Below are positions 1 to 9,987 of a DNA stretch of 64,000 bases, one piece after another (position 1 is the first letter of the stretch; each line of letters begins with the position of its first letter). The translations under genes and the position numbers were made by a program. This DNA comes from Bathynomus jamesi (taxonomy: Eukaryota; Arthropoda; Malacostraca; Isopoda; Cirolanidae): the NCBI GenBank assembly GCA_023014485.1, contig JAJOZX010009073.1, positions 1 to 64,000 of the forward strand. The letters are read 5' to 3'. Under the pieces are notes generated by a model that was not told where the DNA came from, searched no databases, and saw only the letters and a list, made by a program, of their open reading frames with translations.

Positions 1-955
1 TCTTTTGTTGCTGTCTTTAAGAGATTCTCGTGCACGGACATTCAGTACCCAAGACAGTTTGGACTGACAATGCTATATTTCAAGGCTGGTGAACAAGTCA
101 TCAACGACTTGTTAAGCAACGAACTCTCACAATTATATATACAAAATTCAAACATAAAGTGGAAGTTATTCCAGTTGCCTCTCCTTGTATGTTCTATCTG
201 GGAGAGGAATATACAAACAGTAAAGAATTGCTTGAAGAAAGAAGCAATTGGTAAAAAATAGATACACTTATTTTGAGTTGCTCATTTCCTGGCTGAGATT
301 GAGAACATCATCAACAACAGCACACGTCACTTATGTGAGTGACAACATTAATGACCCGGAACCATTAACTCAAATCATTGATTCGGGGAAGAAACAAGTT
401 AGTCCTCCTGCCGGACTACAATATAGACTCTTCAGAAGACCCAAACTGGACTCAACGACACGATGAACTCCAGACTAAGTTACAACACTTAACTGGAGTT
501 AAAGCTCATTTTATTAAACAGTGAAAACTGAGTACTTGATGGGTCTAAGGGAGAGACATAAACAAATGACTAGAAGGATTGGTCTGACACAATTAAGGTA
601 GGGGACCTTGTTCTCATACATGACAGTACTCCAAGACAATACTGGCCTCTGGCTAGAGTTTAGAACTCAGACCAGGGGCAGATGGGATAACAAGAGTGGT
701 CAAATTAAGGACTTCAACGGGTGACACAACAAGAGACATTTCTCTTTTGTACCTTTAGAGTCTGGACCCAAAACAATGGACTTTGGAGAACCTTCTCCAC
801 TGACAGTAACAACTGGAGACACTGAACTTCCAGTAACTATTCCTTTGACATGAGGAGTGGTAACGCATCCTACACAACATTGACAGACACAAGACCTCAG
901 CGACAAACAGCATTAAAGGCGCGACTAGTTTACAACAAAAAATAGATGTGGGAAT
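1..955 (+). pseudogene. BEL/Pao pol 3' end (integrase and C-terminal tail), decayed
   Basis: Translations in shifting plus-strand frames follow the end of the BEL-A integrase at 40,340-41,236 in the same order. They show a VPKTVWTDNA-like block holding the second catalytic Asp, then IWERNIQTVKNCLKK near the catalytic Glu region, EIENIINNS, a PEPLT block, TRVVKLRTSTGDTTRDISLLY, and finally RPQRQTALKAR. The BEL-A equivalents are VPKTIWSDNA, IWERNIQTVKNCLKK, EIENVVNNRPLTY and TTRDITLLYP. The copy carries several frameshifts and stops, so it cannot make a working integrase. The left part of the element lies outside the window. Family assignment is firm because a longer relative is present in the same window; the exact 3' limit is approximate. 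Confidence 0.88.
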
Positions 956-2050
956 TGTAATTTTATCTTCTAACTTTCACTTTTCTTTTCTATGGTAAAG
1001 ACCATAGACAGTTTCATCCTATGGATGTATATTTTCTCTTCTAATTAAATGCTACACCTTCTCCATGAGAGGTGAGGATAGTCACTGTTAATCAGATTAA
1101 CAGGCATTTACAGTCAAATAGTTAGCTAGTCTACACTCAGACATAAAAATTGGTGACACTGACACCAAAATTTTTATCTCCCGGGGCCCCAGTATATGGA
1201 AAACTGATGTGTGGGTAGTTGGGAGGTAACGAAAATGGTTCACTGAGTAGGTAGGTAGTTAATCTAACAATTATTAAATTCCTTTTATGTCATAACTGGG
1301 TGGATGAAACCAATTAATTGCTCACCAGAGTTATTCTCCACACTAGTATTTATATACTGTGTGACAAGAGCGTGCTCGGTAATAGATATACATTACCGAT
1401 CACCAACCGAAGAAAAAACTAAGACGACGCTGGTGGAAAAAGCCCGCGAAAAGGAGAACAAAGGAGAACGAAAACGAGGAACGGGGCGAGAAGACGGAAC
1501 GAGAGAAGGGACAAGAACAGACAACGAAAAAGATCCCCACCAGCAAGTACGCTCTCTACAATTAGACAGAAGGGGAAAAGAGACTCTAATAACTAGCAGT
1601 AAGTGACTAATTGTGTTTTTAAACCCAGTTAGGCGTAAACTCATTAAATTAAGCTGGGTTTAGGCCTACATTGTGGCCTAAGACCTAACATCAACTCATA
1701 GCTTAACAAAGGTGAAGGTAGATGCCCTAACCTAATTTGGTGAGGAATCCTACTGTGGACCTCAATTTATCTGCCCGCTCTGGACCATTTCCGGAATCTC
1801 TAGGCTGACCCTTACAAGGCTAGACTTAATCTACTCTATAGTTAGACTGGAGATATTAGGGGTGGGTTAATTGGGACCAATTCAGACAGAGCATTTTTCA
1901 CAATCCTAAAACCATCCGTAGTAGTATCTATTCACTCTTTGGTATTCCTTGTTCCCCAAGTATGAGGGCTAATTTGGTAACAATTGCCTTAGGTTGAAGA
2001 TTCGCATTCGGAAAGTTTCTTGTATTCATTAATTATATCTCAAACAGAAA
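956..2050 (+). repeat. BEL 3' untranslated tract, polypurine-like tract and start of the 3' LTR; otherwise unassigned
   Basis: After the pol relic comes about 235 bp without coding signal, then a G/C tract at 1,180-1,190 followed by AGTATATGGAAAAC. BEL-A has the same layout at 41,492-41,523 (a C-rich tract, then AGTATATGGAAAAAC), where its 3' LTR begins. By analogy the 3' LTR of this copy starts near 1,195. I could not find its end, because the rest of the LTR does not align by eye with that of BEL-A. A TATA-like segment lies at about 1,349-1,356. A 100-codon frame at 1,304-1,606 is rich in Lys, Arg, Glu and Thr; it looks like chance coding in purine-rich sequence. Nothing is recognised from 1,640 to 2,050. 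Confidence 0.5.
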
Positions 2051-2394
2051 AGTTTGGGATGTCATTGGATGAACCGAGTTAAAATCTTAATTGAAGAAAT
2101 GGTAGTGTTAGAAGAAGTATTACTTGTAACCTGGAATAGCATTACTGGCTGGATATAATTCACACTGAGTTCCAACTGACAACATGTAAGAGATTTAGAC
2201 AAATTCTGGTACCTACTTAAGCATAAGATGCAGAAGAGATCTGAGGAGATAACTGATGAAAAGTACTTAGGTCTAGCTTCAGGAAAAGACAAATTATCAT
2301 CAATTTTGATATGAATAATCTCACTCTCTCTGATCCAATGGGGACAATGTTGAGAATTTACAAAATGAGAAGCTTTACAATTAATATATATACA

Positions 2395-2428
2395 CAATAT
2401 ACATATATATATATATATATATATATGC
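2395..2428. repeat. AT dinucleotide microsatellite
   Basis: A run of TA/AT dinucleotides interrupted once by ACAATATACA. It sits just outside the left arm of the tRNA-bearing hairpin; a similar tract lies outside the right arm. Confidence 0.9.
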
Positions 2429-2458
2429 AAAAATAACTGCAATGACCGCGCAGTATAT

Positions 2459-2690
2459 AAATGAATAGAAACGACATAAGTATTAAGGAACGTTTCTGCA
2501 CACGAGGAAGAGAGATAACGAAATAATGAAAATGAGGCGAACCGCCTGGGAATCGAACCCAGGGCCTTCCAATTGCCGGTCGGACGCTCTACCATTATGC
2601 TACGGACCTCATTTTTCATTATTTCGTTATCTCTCCTCCTCGTGTGCAGAAACGTTCCTTAATACTTATGTCGTTTCTATTCATATATAT
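2459..2690. repeat. Long inverted repeat with a tRNA-like unit in its loop
   Basis: The left arm (about 2,459-2,536) begins AATGAATAGAAACGACATAA and is repeated in reverse complement at about 2,605-2,690, ending TTATGTCGTTTCTATTCAT. Pairing is nearly complete over about 75 bp, with only a few mismatches such as GAGGAAGAGAG against CTCTCCTCCTC. The loop of about 70 nt is a tRNA-like sequence on the minus strand. AT microsatellites abut both arms. This resembles a foldback MITE or a head-to-head pair of SINEs sharing one tRNA head; I cannot tell which. Confidence 0.8.
2532..2608 (-). tRNA. tRNA-like sequence (pseudo-tRNA or SINE head)
   Basis: On the minus strand this reads with a good internal A box (TAGCATAATGGTAGAGCG) and B box (GGGTTCGATTCC). 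The T arm is perfect: stem CTGGG/CCCAG with the loop TTCGATT. The seven-base acceptor stem does not close in the canonical register. Instead GAGG/CCTC pair further out and merge into the flanking hairpin arms. It is therefore more likely a tRNA-derived repeat head than a functional tRNA. Anticodon identity is not claimed. Confidence 0.5.
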
Positions 2691-2790
2691 ATATATATAT
2701 AACCTTTGGTGTCTATATATCATATATATAACCTTTGGTGTGTGTGTATATATATATATATATATAAATATATATAACCTTTAGTTAGCT
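2683..2790. repeat. Compound AT microsatellite with AACCTTTGGTGT interruptions
   Basis: TA dinucleotide runs alternate with the phrase TATAACCTTTGGTGT, seen at about 2,698, 2,728 and, degenerated, 2,775. This is a small tandem array built on a microsatellite; no coding signal. Confidence 0.8.
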
Positions 2791-2834
2791 TCCGCCCGAA
2801 TTGTTCATTCTGACGAAGGTCAAGCTTTTCACTC

Positions 2835-2925
2835 CACCTTAGACCTACAGTTTAACGTGGAATCCGAACCACGCCCCATCAGCATCCCAGCGTCTTAACC
2901 ACTAGGCCACTTAGGGTACCCATTT
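2835..2925 (-). repeat. tRNA-derived SINE-like unit
   Basis: The minus strand contains an A-box-like TGGCCTAGTGGTTAAGACG and a B-box-like GGTTCGGATTCC about 45 nt apart, the RNA polymerase III promoter layout of tRNA-derived SINEs. The arms do not fold into a complete cloverleaf. It lies between another tRNA-like unit and the AT array. Confidence 0.6.
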
Positions 2926-2987
2926 ATCTATCCAACCACTTTCTTCATTGTGTGAAAGGATGAATAGCTGGGTTTTGCTACACGCCG

Positions 2988-3062
2988 TCTGACATCGGGT
3001 CTCGAACCCGGGCTGATGGATTCGTAGTCAGCGACGCTAACCACTACACCACCGAGGCGCAT
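2988..3062 (-). repeat. tRNA-derived SINE-like unit
   Basis: The minus strand reads GCCTCGGTGGTGTAGTGG followed by TTAGCG and, about 40 nt on, CCCGGGTTCGAGACCCG. That gives A box, anticodon-arm-like CTGAC...GTCAG pairing and a strong B box. The 5' GCCTCGG has no matching 3' acceptor strand, so this is a SINE head or pseudo-tRNA. It ends about 30 bp before the truncated edge of the large LTR element. Confidence 0.6.
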
Positions 3063-3090
3063 ATACAAGAAACATATCTATCAGGTAAAC

Positions 3091-4388
3091 TATTTATGTG
3101 CAGAGTGCAAGGGGTAGGTGATTTACCCAAAAATGGGGAAAAGGAATTTATAGTTGAAGTTATTCATAATCGCGTATACGTATGTATAAATATGGGTAAT
3201 AAGTGTGTGTAGCTAAGTAGGTATGTACAGTAGTGTGTAGAATATAAAAGTAATTGGTTCATCCCGTGAAGAACCGAATCCTTAGTGGTCAATGGTAAAT
3301 CATGAAATTTTGGAGAACGGATTAGCTTAGAGGTTGGTTCAAATTAACTTAATGAAGGCAACAGGCAAGATTATATATTGTAAGCAGCAATTAAGTTTAA
3401 ATAAATTCAAATAATCCAGAGTAAATATCAAACAGTTTCCTGCAATTAAATATAATTTATCGTGGCAGCCAATGATTTAAGAAATTAAGACTAAGGTTTG
3501 TATGATAAAATTAAGATATGATTAGTGAATTTCCTTTCCAATCAGTACGCCAATGATTTCAAGAGTTTTCAGAGTGTGGGTAAGTGTAATTGGGTGAAAG
3601 TGTAATCAGTAGGAAAGTGAATTCGAATAGGTGTCAAAAGTAATAAAATTCAATCGGGATTATAGATTTTACGTAATAAATCGGTTGCACGTATTAAGGT
3701 AATTAAAATAAATACGCACTTAAAAGAACTTTAAATACTTAAAGTAAATTAAGTGGTATTGAAAACTGAATTTAGGCACAGAATTAAATTCGACTAGTAA
3801 CCTTCATAGCGTTATATTAGCAGTATCTCACCATTAATATTGACCAGAAGTATCAGTACGGCAATTGAATTTTATTTGACGAGTTGATGGGGCATAGATA
3901 ATAACAGGTTTTAGTGGAATTCATGGTAGGGGCACAGTTATGTTATTAGCAATATTGACATGGTGTAACAGAATTATTAGAAGGGGAAAGAGAGTGGCAT
4001 CCTGGTATAGTGTCAAAATTGGCTATAATTTTGGTTGATACCTTGACAAATGGTATAAGAACATTTTAATGACAATTACTCAAGATTAATTGAATAAAAA
4101 AAAATCAAGCATAAACAGTTGAAAATAGAACTCAATTACGAGCTATACTGAACTGAACACTTATAGGTTATAAGTTCCGTATAATTAAGATTAATTTAAA
4201 AAATAAAACAAAAAAAAACTTAACCTAAATTGAGGGTATGTTCGGTCATACGGGTGAATTTCACGAACATACGGAGCCAGATAAATCAGCTGCATGGTTA
4301 GGTTGTCTTGCGATCGGGAATGTAGGTCATTCGGTTAAAGGTTTTCGCAACATGCCGGGAAGCAATGGACTGACCATACGAGCCTTGC
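3091..4388 (-). other. 3' non-coding tail of the left pol-less LTR element
   Basis: AT-rich sequence with no credible ORF. It is the near-exact reverse complement of 13,598-14,894 in the right copy. A short frame at 4,238-4,420 on the opposite strand is conserved in both copies only because the DNA is. Confidence 0.8.
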
Positions 4389-4553
4389 TCACTCAAAAGG
4401 AGGTGGTGTATCGGGATTAAGAAGAATGGCTTTCACTGGTTTCAGAAGAGGATCCAGGAACAGCCAAAGAGTAAGATTTGCAAAGTAGAAGGCAAGAAGG
4501 GCGAAAACATGAATTCGCGGAAGAAAAATGAAAATGATCGATGGAACGATCAT
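4389..4553 (-). CDS. Small hydrophobic (membrane) ORF of the pol-less LTR element, left copy
   Basis: A frame of 54 codons from an ATG at 4,551-4,553. It begins MIVPSIIFIFLP and holds one or two strongly hydrophobic stretches (Ile/Phe/Leu/Ala/Trp-rich, about residues 3-40), then a Pro-rich end TPPPFE. It is identical in the right copy (13,433-13,597), where its ATG follows the stop of the upstream ORF by one base (TAAGATG). A single-pass or hairpin membrane protein is the natural reading. A role such as an envelope-like or membrane-anchoring factor is speculation. I do not recognise a family. Confidence 0.45.
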   Translation of the reverse strand: MIVPSIIFIFLPRIHVFALLAFYFANLTLWLFLDPLLKPVKAILLNPDTPPPFE

Positions 4554-4629
4554 CTTATGGTAGTGAGGAATATTCCGCGCGTACAACTTCCGACGGAGGA
4601 GTAGGTTCGGGTTCGCTCCCGGCACCTAT

Positions 4630-5725
4630 GGGCTTAGCCTCGGAATTAGGTGTAAATTCCTCTATTTGAAAACAACATCAAGTCATCTTCCTTAAAAAGG
4701 GATTTAAGCGAAATGACCAAATCGGAACTTAAGGGAGATGAGTTTTCAAATTTATTTGGAATAGCCAGAACACTGGGAACTTCAAGTTCCGGCCTAACTG
4801 TCACTGAAGGGGGTGACTCGCTCTCGATGGAGTCACAGTGGTCTACTGTGAAGACATTCGAGTCTTCATACTCAAAATTACCAAAAGTATGTTGGCTTTC
4901 TAGTCCTTCGTTCGTCGGAACTAGAACGGAACAATTGACAATTGATGAAGAATCTTCCCCATCTGGTAGCAGTTCCTTTTTATTTTGAACTGGTTCCAGG
5001 AGTCCGTCGGGCCCTCTGAAACGAGTCTTTCACCCTCAGCTGAAAAGACCGAAGAATAGGGGTGACAAACATACTCGAAAGGTGAGTTCTTTCCTCGAAT
5101 TAGGCCTGCTTCTCTATCGGCCCAATAAAAATCGTGCGTAATAAGGAAATTCATCCCCAGGAGTAAGTCTCCATCCCAATTCAATTCAGATACGACCACA
5201 AATGGGGTCAGATAAGGGACTGAATCAAACTCAATAGGAAGGATGATTTCTCCGGTACTGTATTCTTCCCAGTCATCATCAATGCAGGTCAAACGAGAAT
5301 GCAAATCGAATTTTTCCGTAGCCACCTTGAGTAACTTCTTGTATACGTATTGGTGAATGTAATTCGCCTGACAGCAAGTTTCAACAAGAGCCAAAACTGC
5401 TTGGTTGTTAATAGAAGTTTTCACGAAAATTTGTGGGCGTTCTTCAATGAGCTCCATTTCAAGAGTCCAAGAAGGCGTCTCCGAAACATGTGAACATGCT
5501 TCGTCTGCATCAGCGATGGTTTCGCACGAGGTTGGGGTATTGGGAGGAAAACCAAAATTTGGAATATCGCAATCAGGGGAACTGGGTGACCAACTGTAAA
5601 GACCTGATGTCGGCAATTGACAATACGTCTTTACGTGAGCACTTTGCTCTTTAGGAAAAGATTGCTTGCTACACTGCTCCGAATACCAAGTAACGGAGTT
5701 AAAGAAAACGGAGGGACGGCATGGT
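4630..5725 (-). pseudogene. Retropepsin-like ORF of the pol-less LTR element, left copy (frameshifted)
   Basis: This is the counterpart of the intact frame at 12,367-13,431. It carries the same retropepsin-like layout: a QIFVKTSINNQAVLALVE strand, then TCCQANYIHQYV where proteases have the D-T/S-G-A turn, and a LLLGMNFL strand like the hydrophobic-hydrophobic-GxD/N segment. The frame ends at 4,921 because one C is missing in the GACTCC(C)TGG stretch near 5,000; the remainder continues in another frame to about 4,630. The reading frame is open upstream of 5,616 (EQCSKQSFPKEQ) to a stop near 5,725, overlapping the preceding ORF in a different frame. No start ATG is evident, so expression by frameshifting from the preceding ORF is possible. 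Confidence 0.65.
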
Positions 5726-6239
5726 CCTCACTGTAGTAATTTAAAAAGAAGTCACTGGGACATGATCGATTCGTTACGAAACTGTTACTGTCATCATAAA
5801 CATCACAATGATTATCAAAATTCACAAAAACTGACTCGCCTACAGGACCTTGTGGGGCATTCTCCCCAGCTGCTACTACAGCAGAAAAAGCATCATCTGA
5901 AGCAAGATGACGGTCATCGTGACCAAAAAAATAAAAAACAGGGTCATCTTTCAGACCACTTAAACGAGGCGGCATTGCCGATTGGCCGTTGGCCGAAGTA
6001 AACTCAAAACAATTCGGGTCCTGTGGAGAAAAGTTATCAGAAACATGGTCATCCTGACCATCTAACGCGTCCTCTTTGGGACATGCATGGATATCCGATC
6101 CATCTAAACCAAAAACAACATCAGTAACAGAATTCGCGTCCTTTTTGGGACATGCATGGATATCTGATCCATCTAAATCAAAAACGAGGTCTTCTCGACC
6201 AAAGTTCACTGAATGAACTATATCAGCTGAACGCTTCTA
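5631..6239 (-). CDS. Acidic, Ser/Asp-rich ORF of the pol-less LTR element (downstream part of the Gag-like frame)
   Basis: An open frame of about 200 codons running from the edge of the MULE-like insertion (KRSADIVHSVNFGRED) to LFLKSKVLT. It contains an internal near-duplication around DLDGSDIHACPKKDA and GLDGSDIHACPKEDA, 17-20 residues apart, and is rich in Asp, Ser and Phe. No domain is recognised. Both this frame and the C-terminal part of the 7,108-8,729 frame are acidic, Asn/Asp-rich and abut the insertion, so I infer they were one ORF before it. It overlaps the following retropepsin-like frame by about 90 bp in another phase. Confidence 0.5.
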
Positions 6240-6340
6240 GGACAAAATCCCCCCGTGGACAAAATCCCCTCGTGGACAAAATCCCCCCGGACACAACCCC
6301 CCCGCGGACAAAATCCCCCTAAGGCTTTATTAAAAAAATA

Positions 6341-6462
6341 AGAATACGACTGACTTTATTAAAGTTTTAACAAAAATATCACGACTTAACCTAACCAATC
6401 GTCAAGGGCGTACAATTACCTAACCGGGCAAACAAATAAGAATACGACTGACTTTATTGAAG
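6341..6462. repeat. 97-bp direct duplication enclosing the CTTAACCTAACC/AAGGGCGTAC repeat
   Basis: The phrase AAGAATACGACTGACTTTAT occurs at about 6,341 and 6,437, flanking a segment with ATCACGACTTAACCTAACCA and AAGGGCGTACAATTACC. The enclosed segment also occurs at 18,780 and, as a palindrome, at 51,549-51,642. It looks like a small repeat that inserted inside the MULE-like element with a long flanking duplication. Confidence 0.6.
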
Positions 6463-6494
6463 AAGAAAAATTAAAACACAAAGTCAAACAAAAT

Positions 6495-6821
6495 TCAAAA
6501 TTTAAAAAGACAAATTAAAGCAATTCCCTTAAGAAAATCAAAAATAGACCTGTTGTTATAGTCTTGTACAATTTTCAAAATGCGAGAAGAAGAAGACTTA
6601 TACTTCTTCCTTTGCGGTTCTGTCGGCAAGCCAGCGATAATTTGAGAAATAAATGCCTGTTGGTAGCTTATTTCTTGCCCTAAAACTTTTAAAAATTTCC
6701 ATATGTTTGGATGCGAGCATCCTGTTAGAGATGCAAAGCGTCTATGCCAGCCTTCGACATAAATAAATCCGTCACACAGTAGTTTTGTTTGACCTTTATT
6801 GCTTTTAATAAACTCCATCAC
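6495..6821 (-). pseudogene. MULE transposase C-terminal fragment
   Basis: The 108-codon frame contains EGWHRRFASLTGCSHPNIWK, followed by KVLGQE and later RKKYK...ILKIVQDYNNRSIFDFLKG. This is the conserved C-terminal block of animal MULE (often FLYWCH-linked) transposases: NxxExWHxxFxxxxxxxHPxxWxFI...RRxKY...YxxRxxxxFL. In the family the preceding catalytic core binds metal through a DDE triad; nothing upstream of this block remains here, so the copy is inactive. It lies between the two inverted G/C-rich ends and supports classing the element as MULE-like. Confidence 0.75.
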
Positions 6822-7107
6822 TAAGGGTTAAATAACTTCCAACACCTCTGGAGATGGAAAATAAACTAAATTTATGTCTAAACTTAAATTTCACGAAGCC
6901 TCTTTTCTTATTCTTATTGTGTTTTTAATTTTTCTTCTTTAATAAAGTCAGTCGTATTATTCTTTTTTTAATAAAGCCTTAGGGGGATTTTGTCCGCGGG
7001 GGGATTGTGTCCGGGGGGGTTGTGTCCGGGGGGATTTTGTCCATGGGGGATTTTGTCCATGGGGATTTTGTCCGCGAGGGGATTTTGTCCACGGGGGGAT
7101 TTTGTCC

Positions 7108-8729
7108 TGATACCCAACTGAACTAACTGAATCAGTTGAGTCAATGTCCGAATGACAAAAATTACTGACAATTTGAGGAGCAGTGTCTAAATCGTCGTAC
7201 AAGTCATGGTCATCGGGACCAACATGGTTGTCCTGACCATGGTGAGAATAAGATAAATTCTGATTTTCAACATCAGTTGCACAGCAATCATCCAAGTTGT
7301 CTGAATTCACATTTAATAAAGAATTGGTCACATCCCCATTTACATTACAACAATTATTAACGTAGGTATCACACTTACTTTCAACAAAACTTTCATCATA
7401 AAAACTTTCAACAGAAGTTCCATCATAAAGACTTTCAACAGAAGTACCTTTATAATTACATAAATCAACAATTTCACTGTTGTCGTTACTGTTTTCAACA
7501 TTAGCATCACAAAAATCATCATCAGGAGAGGCTGTGAGTTCTAGCCTCGAAGGAAATTCATTTGATGAACAAGCTGGAACCAACGGTTCAGAGACAACTG
7601 AGTCAGAGAAGAAAGTTGGGTTAGGATTACCCACATTTTCCAAGGGTGACGTTTCATCGTCACAATAAAGGTTCTGCTCGGGTGCCTCGCACCAGAGAAG
7701 GAAATAACGTCTTTTATCCCATTTATCGACGAAGCATCCATCCGAAAAGTCGAAATGGAATCCGTTGGGTCGTAGGGATTCTGGGCCAATAATTAAATCA
7801 AAATCGGGACAATATTCTGGCGGAACTAACGAGACACCTATACAAAAAAGACAATCACCAATCCACAAGTCAAGTTTAGTTTCCGCAAGGACAGGAATAA
7901 GGTTACCATCGTAATTCCGAATGTATGAAACGGATGGCGGTTCGTTAAAGAGAGGACACAGCAATTTATCCGCTAAAGACGCAGAAACAAGACTGGACGA
8001 ACATTTCGGATCAAAACGACCTAAAAGGGTCTCCTCTGGGCAACGGAGTTTGAAACCGATTTCGAGAAAAAAATAATCACTTTCTGGGGATACCGAATGT
8101 ACAGAACTCAAAGAGGAAGTGGATTGGGAAGGTGGGTCAGAATAAGGTACACTCAACGCCTTTCTACCCAGACCAGAAGGGTCAACGGAATCACTCCGAT
8201 TCTCTACCGAAACAACATTATCGGGAGATGCGTTTTCGCGCAACACTGAAGAATGGTTACACGACTCATGAGCAAGGGACTGAAGGAAAATCCGGAACTG
8301 GTGTGCTCGTGTTCTGCTGTTTAAACCTTTAACGTCAACGTCCCATTTGACGGATCCCTGCCTGTCACAGTACTTCGTGATTTCATGCAGACCTTTATAT
8401 ATATCATACCAAAAACGTTTAAATTCTACCCAAGACCATTGATATATTTGCCCATTGGACCAATCGATAAGAAAGGTACGGACGCGCGCGGCGTCACCGA
8501 AATTTGGGTCACAAGTGTCAAAAGCAAAACCGATTTTATCTGCCTCTGTAGTCAGACAACCTCTAAACGAATCGTCAATTTTACCGAACCAATCCTTAAA
8601 AGAGGGTTCTACAAATCTATTATTAACGCGACCGCGAAAATGAGGGACATCAACTGTACGTTTCAGTACGGAAAAGGGAGTTATAAGATTAACAGTAGTG
8701 CATGTCAGGGGGGGTAATGGTTTGGACAT
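7108..8729 (-). CDS. Gag-like protein with degenerate retropepsin-like domain (pol-less LTR element)
   Basis: About 540 codons from an ATG at 8,729 to the MULE-like insertion; the printed frame continues into the insertion by chance. Residues about 25-160 look Gag/capsid-like: mostly helical, with DVPHFRGRVNNRFVEPSF, WFGKIDDSF, TEADKIGFAF and GDAARVRTFL, as in retrotransposon Gag proteins. Residues about 220-335 match a retropepsin layout: LEIGFKLRCPEETLLGRF, then DPKCSSSLVSASLADKL where proteases have DTGASSS, then CPDFDLIIGPESL and HFDFSDGCFV. The Thr-Gly of the active-site triad is replaced by Pro-Lys, so cleavage activity is unlikely. The C-terminal 190 residues are Asn/Asp/Ser-rich. No zinc knuckle or reverse transcriptase follows. 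Gag identity is by pattern only. Confidence 0.65.
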
Positions 8730-9987
8730 CGTTAATCATAACACGTGTCGTTGACACGGAAGTGTGTGTGTAAAACAAAAATAACCATGTAAGAGACAAG
8801 CAATAAAAAAAAACTAAATGGAATAAAGTCTAAGTATTTTGAATAAAATTGAAAAAAAAACGAGATAAACAATGAAACTTTTTTTCATATAGTTACGAGA
8901 TAACGTAGAAAAAAATGGGCGACTCTGCATTTACTCCGGATGCAGCAATCGACGAGTAATTTTCGAATCTCCCAACGCTGAAGTCTCGTTGGCAAGGGTC
9001 GAAATTCGGTCAAAATCACACTAGAAAAAAGGGTTACAGTATAATAACGATAACAAATTTTCATTAAAATTAATGAAAAAGGTTTAAATTGAAAAAAATA
9101 AAAAAAAGGAACCTAACCGGGTTCAACTAAATAAAAATGTGAGTTATGGGTATATACATCAGCATTCTGACTGATCGCATTTATGTCCCACAACAAAACC
9201 TAAAATGATATTATTTAATATCCTCAAACAAAAAAAATGCAGATAATTTTATAAAAAGAATTTAAAAAATTCAGATTTATAATCTGTTGGGAAAAATAAA
9301 TACGTGAATACTGAATCAATGACAACGTCTGATTAGTACTGTATTTCGTATTAATATCGAACAGTTAATTAAAATCAATTAATTAAAAAAAAAATGATTA
9401 AGTGTTTATAAAGTCACTTCACTGTTTCACACTAAAAAGGGAAAAATAAAAGTGAATTAAAATTACTAAAATTAAAGAAAATGATAATTAAGGAAATGAT
9501 TTAAAAGTAATAATTAATAATTAAAACTCATCACATAAACGGAGTAAAACGTTTTGGTGAGGCGACTGAGGAGAGTCAGCTGATGCCTCCAATCGTTTGG
9601 TGAGGCGACTGATTGCCACGACGGAGCACATAAACGTTGAAGGAAGATTGTAGATGGGAAGACGGTCGAACGGTTGATTGGAGAAAAATACGAACAATGA
9701 TTCAAAAGTTGATTGAAGGTTAACGATGAGTTGTATTAAATTGAGGTTGCAGATGGTGGGGTTGGAGTCCAAGTTGAAGAGGTTGCGGTCGACGTCGAAT
9801 GAGTGAATCCATGAAGTGTTTCAAAAATTGTTCAAAGTAGGGACATCCATTGATGGACGACGGTTTTTTCGGTGGGGGACTGAAACAGTCTCGGTGTTGG
9901 GGAACTAAAGCGGTCTCGGTGTTAGGGAACTAAAACAGTCTCGGTGTTGGGGAACTAAAACAGTCTCGGTGTTGGGGAACTAAAACA
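8730..9987 (-). other. 5' leader of the pol-less LTR element
   Basis: Between the primer-binding site and the Gag-like ATG lies about 1.26 kb of AT-rich sequence without a credible ORF. It includes a duplicated phrase TTTGGTGAGGCGACTGA (about 9,552 and 9,597) and, next to the primer-binding site, the 25-bp repeat block. A long leader is usual for elements that package RNA. Function is inferred from position only. Confidence 0.6.

Larger units (their letters stand above)
6240..7107 (-). mobile_element. MULE-like element with reiterated GGACAAAATCCCCCC terminal repeats
   Basis: The left end (6,240-6,335) is built of about five copies of a 17-bp unit, GGACAAAATCCCCCCGT. The right end (6,975-7,107) is built of the inverted unit, about eight copies, ending GGATTTTGTCC. 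Just inside both ends lies a matching segment (AAGGCTTTATT... and its inverse, with the phrase AAGAATACGACTGAC). The interior holds a MULE transposase fragment. No target-site duplication is visible: the flanks read CGCTTCTA and TGATACCCAA. The element interrupts the Gag-like ORF of the LTR element. With only 868 bp it is a deletion derivative. Confidence 0.7.

Noticed and set aside
1304..1644. Overlapping frames of 100 and 83 codons on opposite strands in the BEL LTR region
   Set aside because: Purine-rich sequence gives open frames on both strands. The residues are low-complexity Lys/Arg/Glu/Thr or Ser/Phe/Val with no domain.
2062..2619. 185-codon minus-strand frame
   Set aside because: It runs through the tRNA-like unit, one hairpin arm and the AT microsatellite (YIYIYIYI). 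It is a by-product of repeats, not a gene.
4238..4420. Frame conserved in both copies of the pol-less element (MFGHTGEFHEHTEPDKSAAW)
   Set aside because: Conservation reflects near-identical DNA of the two copies. It overlaps the tail antisense to the ORFs and has no recognisable domain.
6957..7107. C-terminal extension of the Gag-like frame with repeated PPWTKSPRGQNP units
   Set aside because: This repeat is the translated 17-bp terminal array of the MULE-like insertion, so it is unlikely to be part of the original protein.
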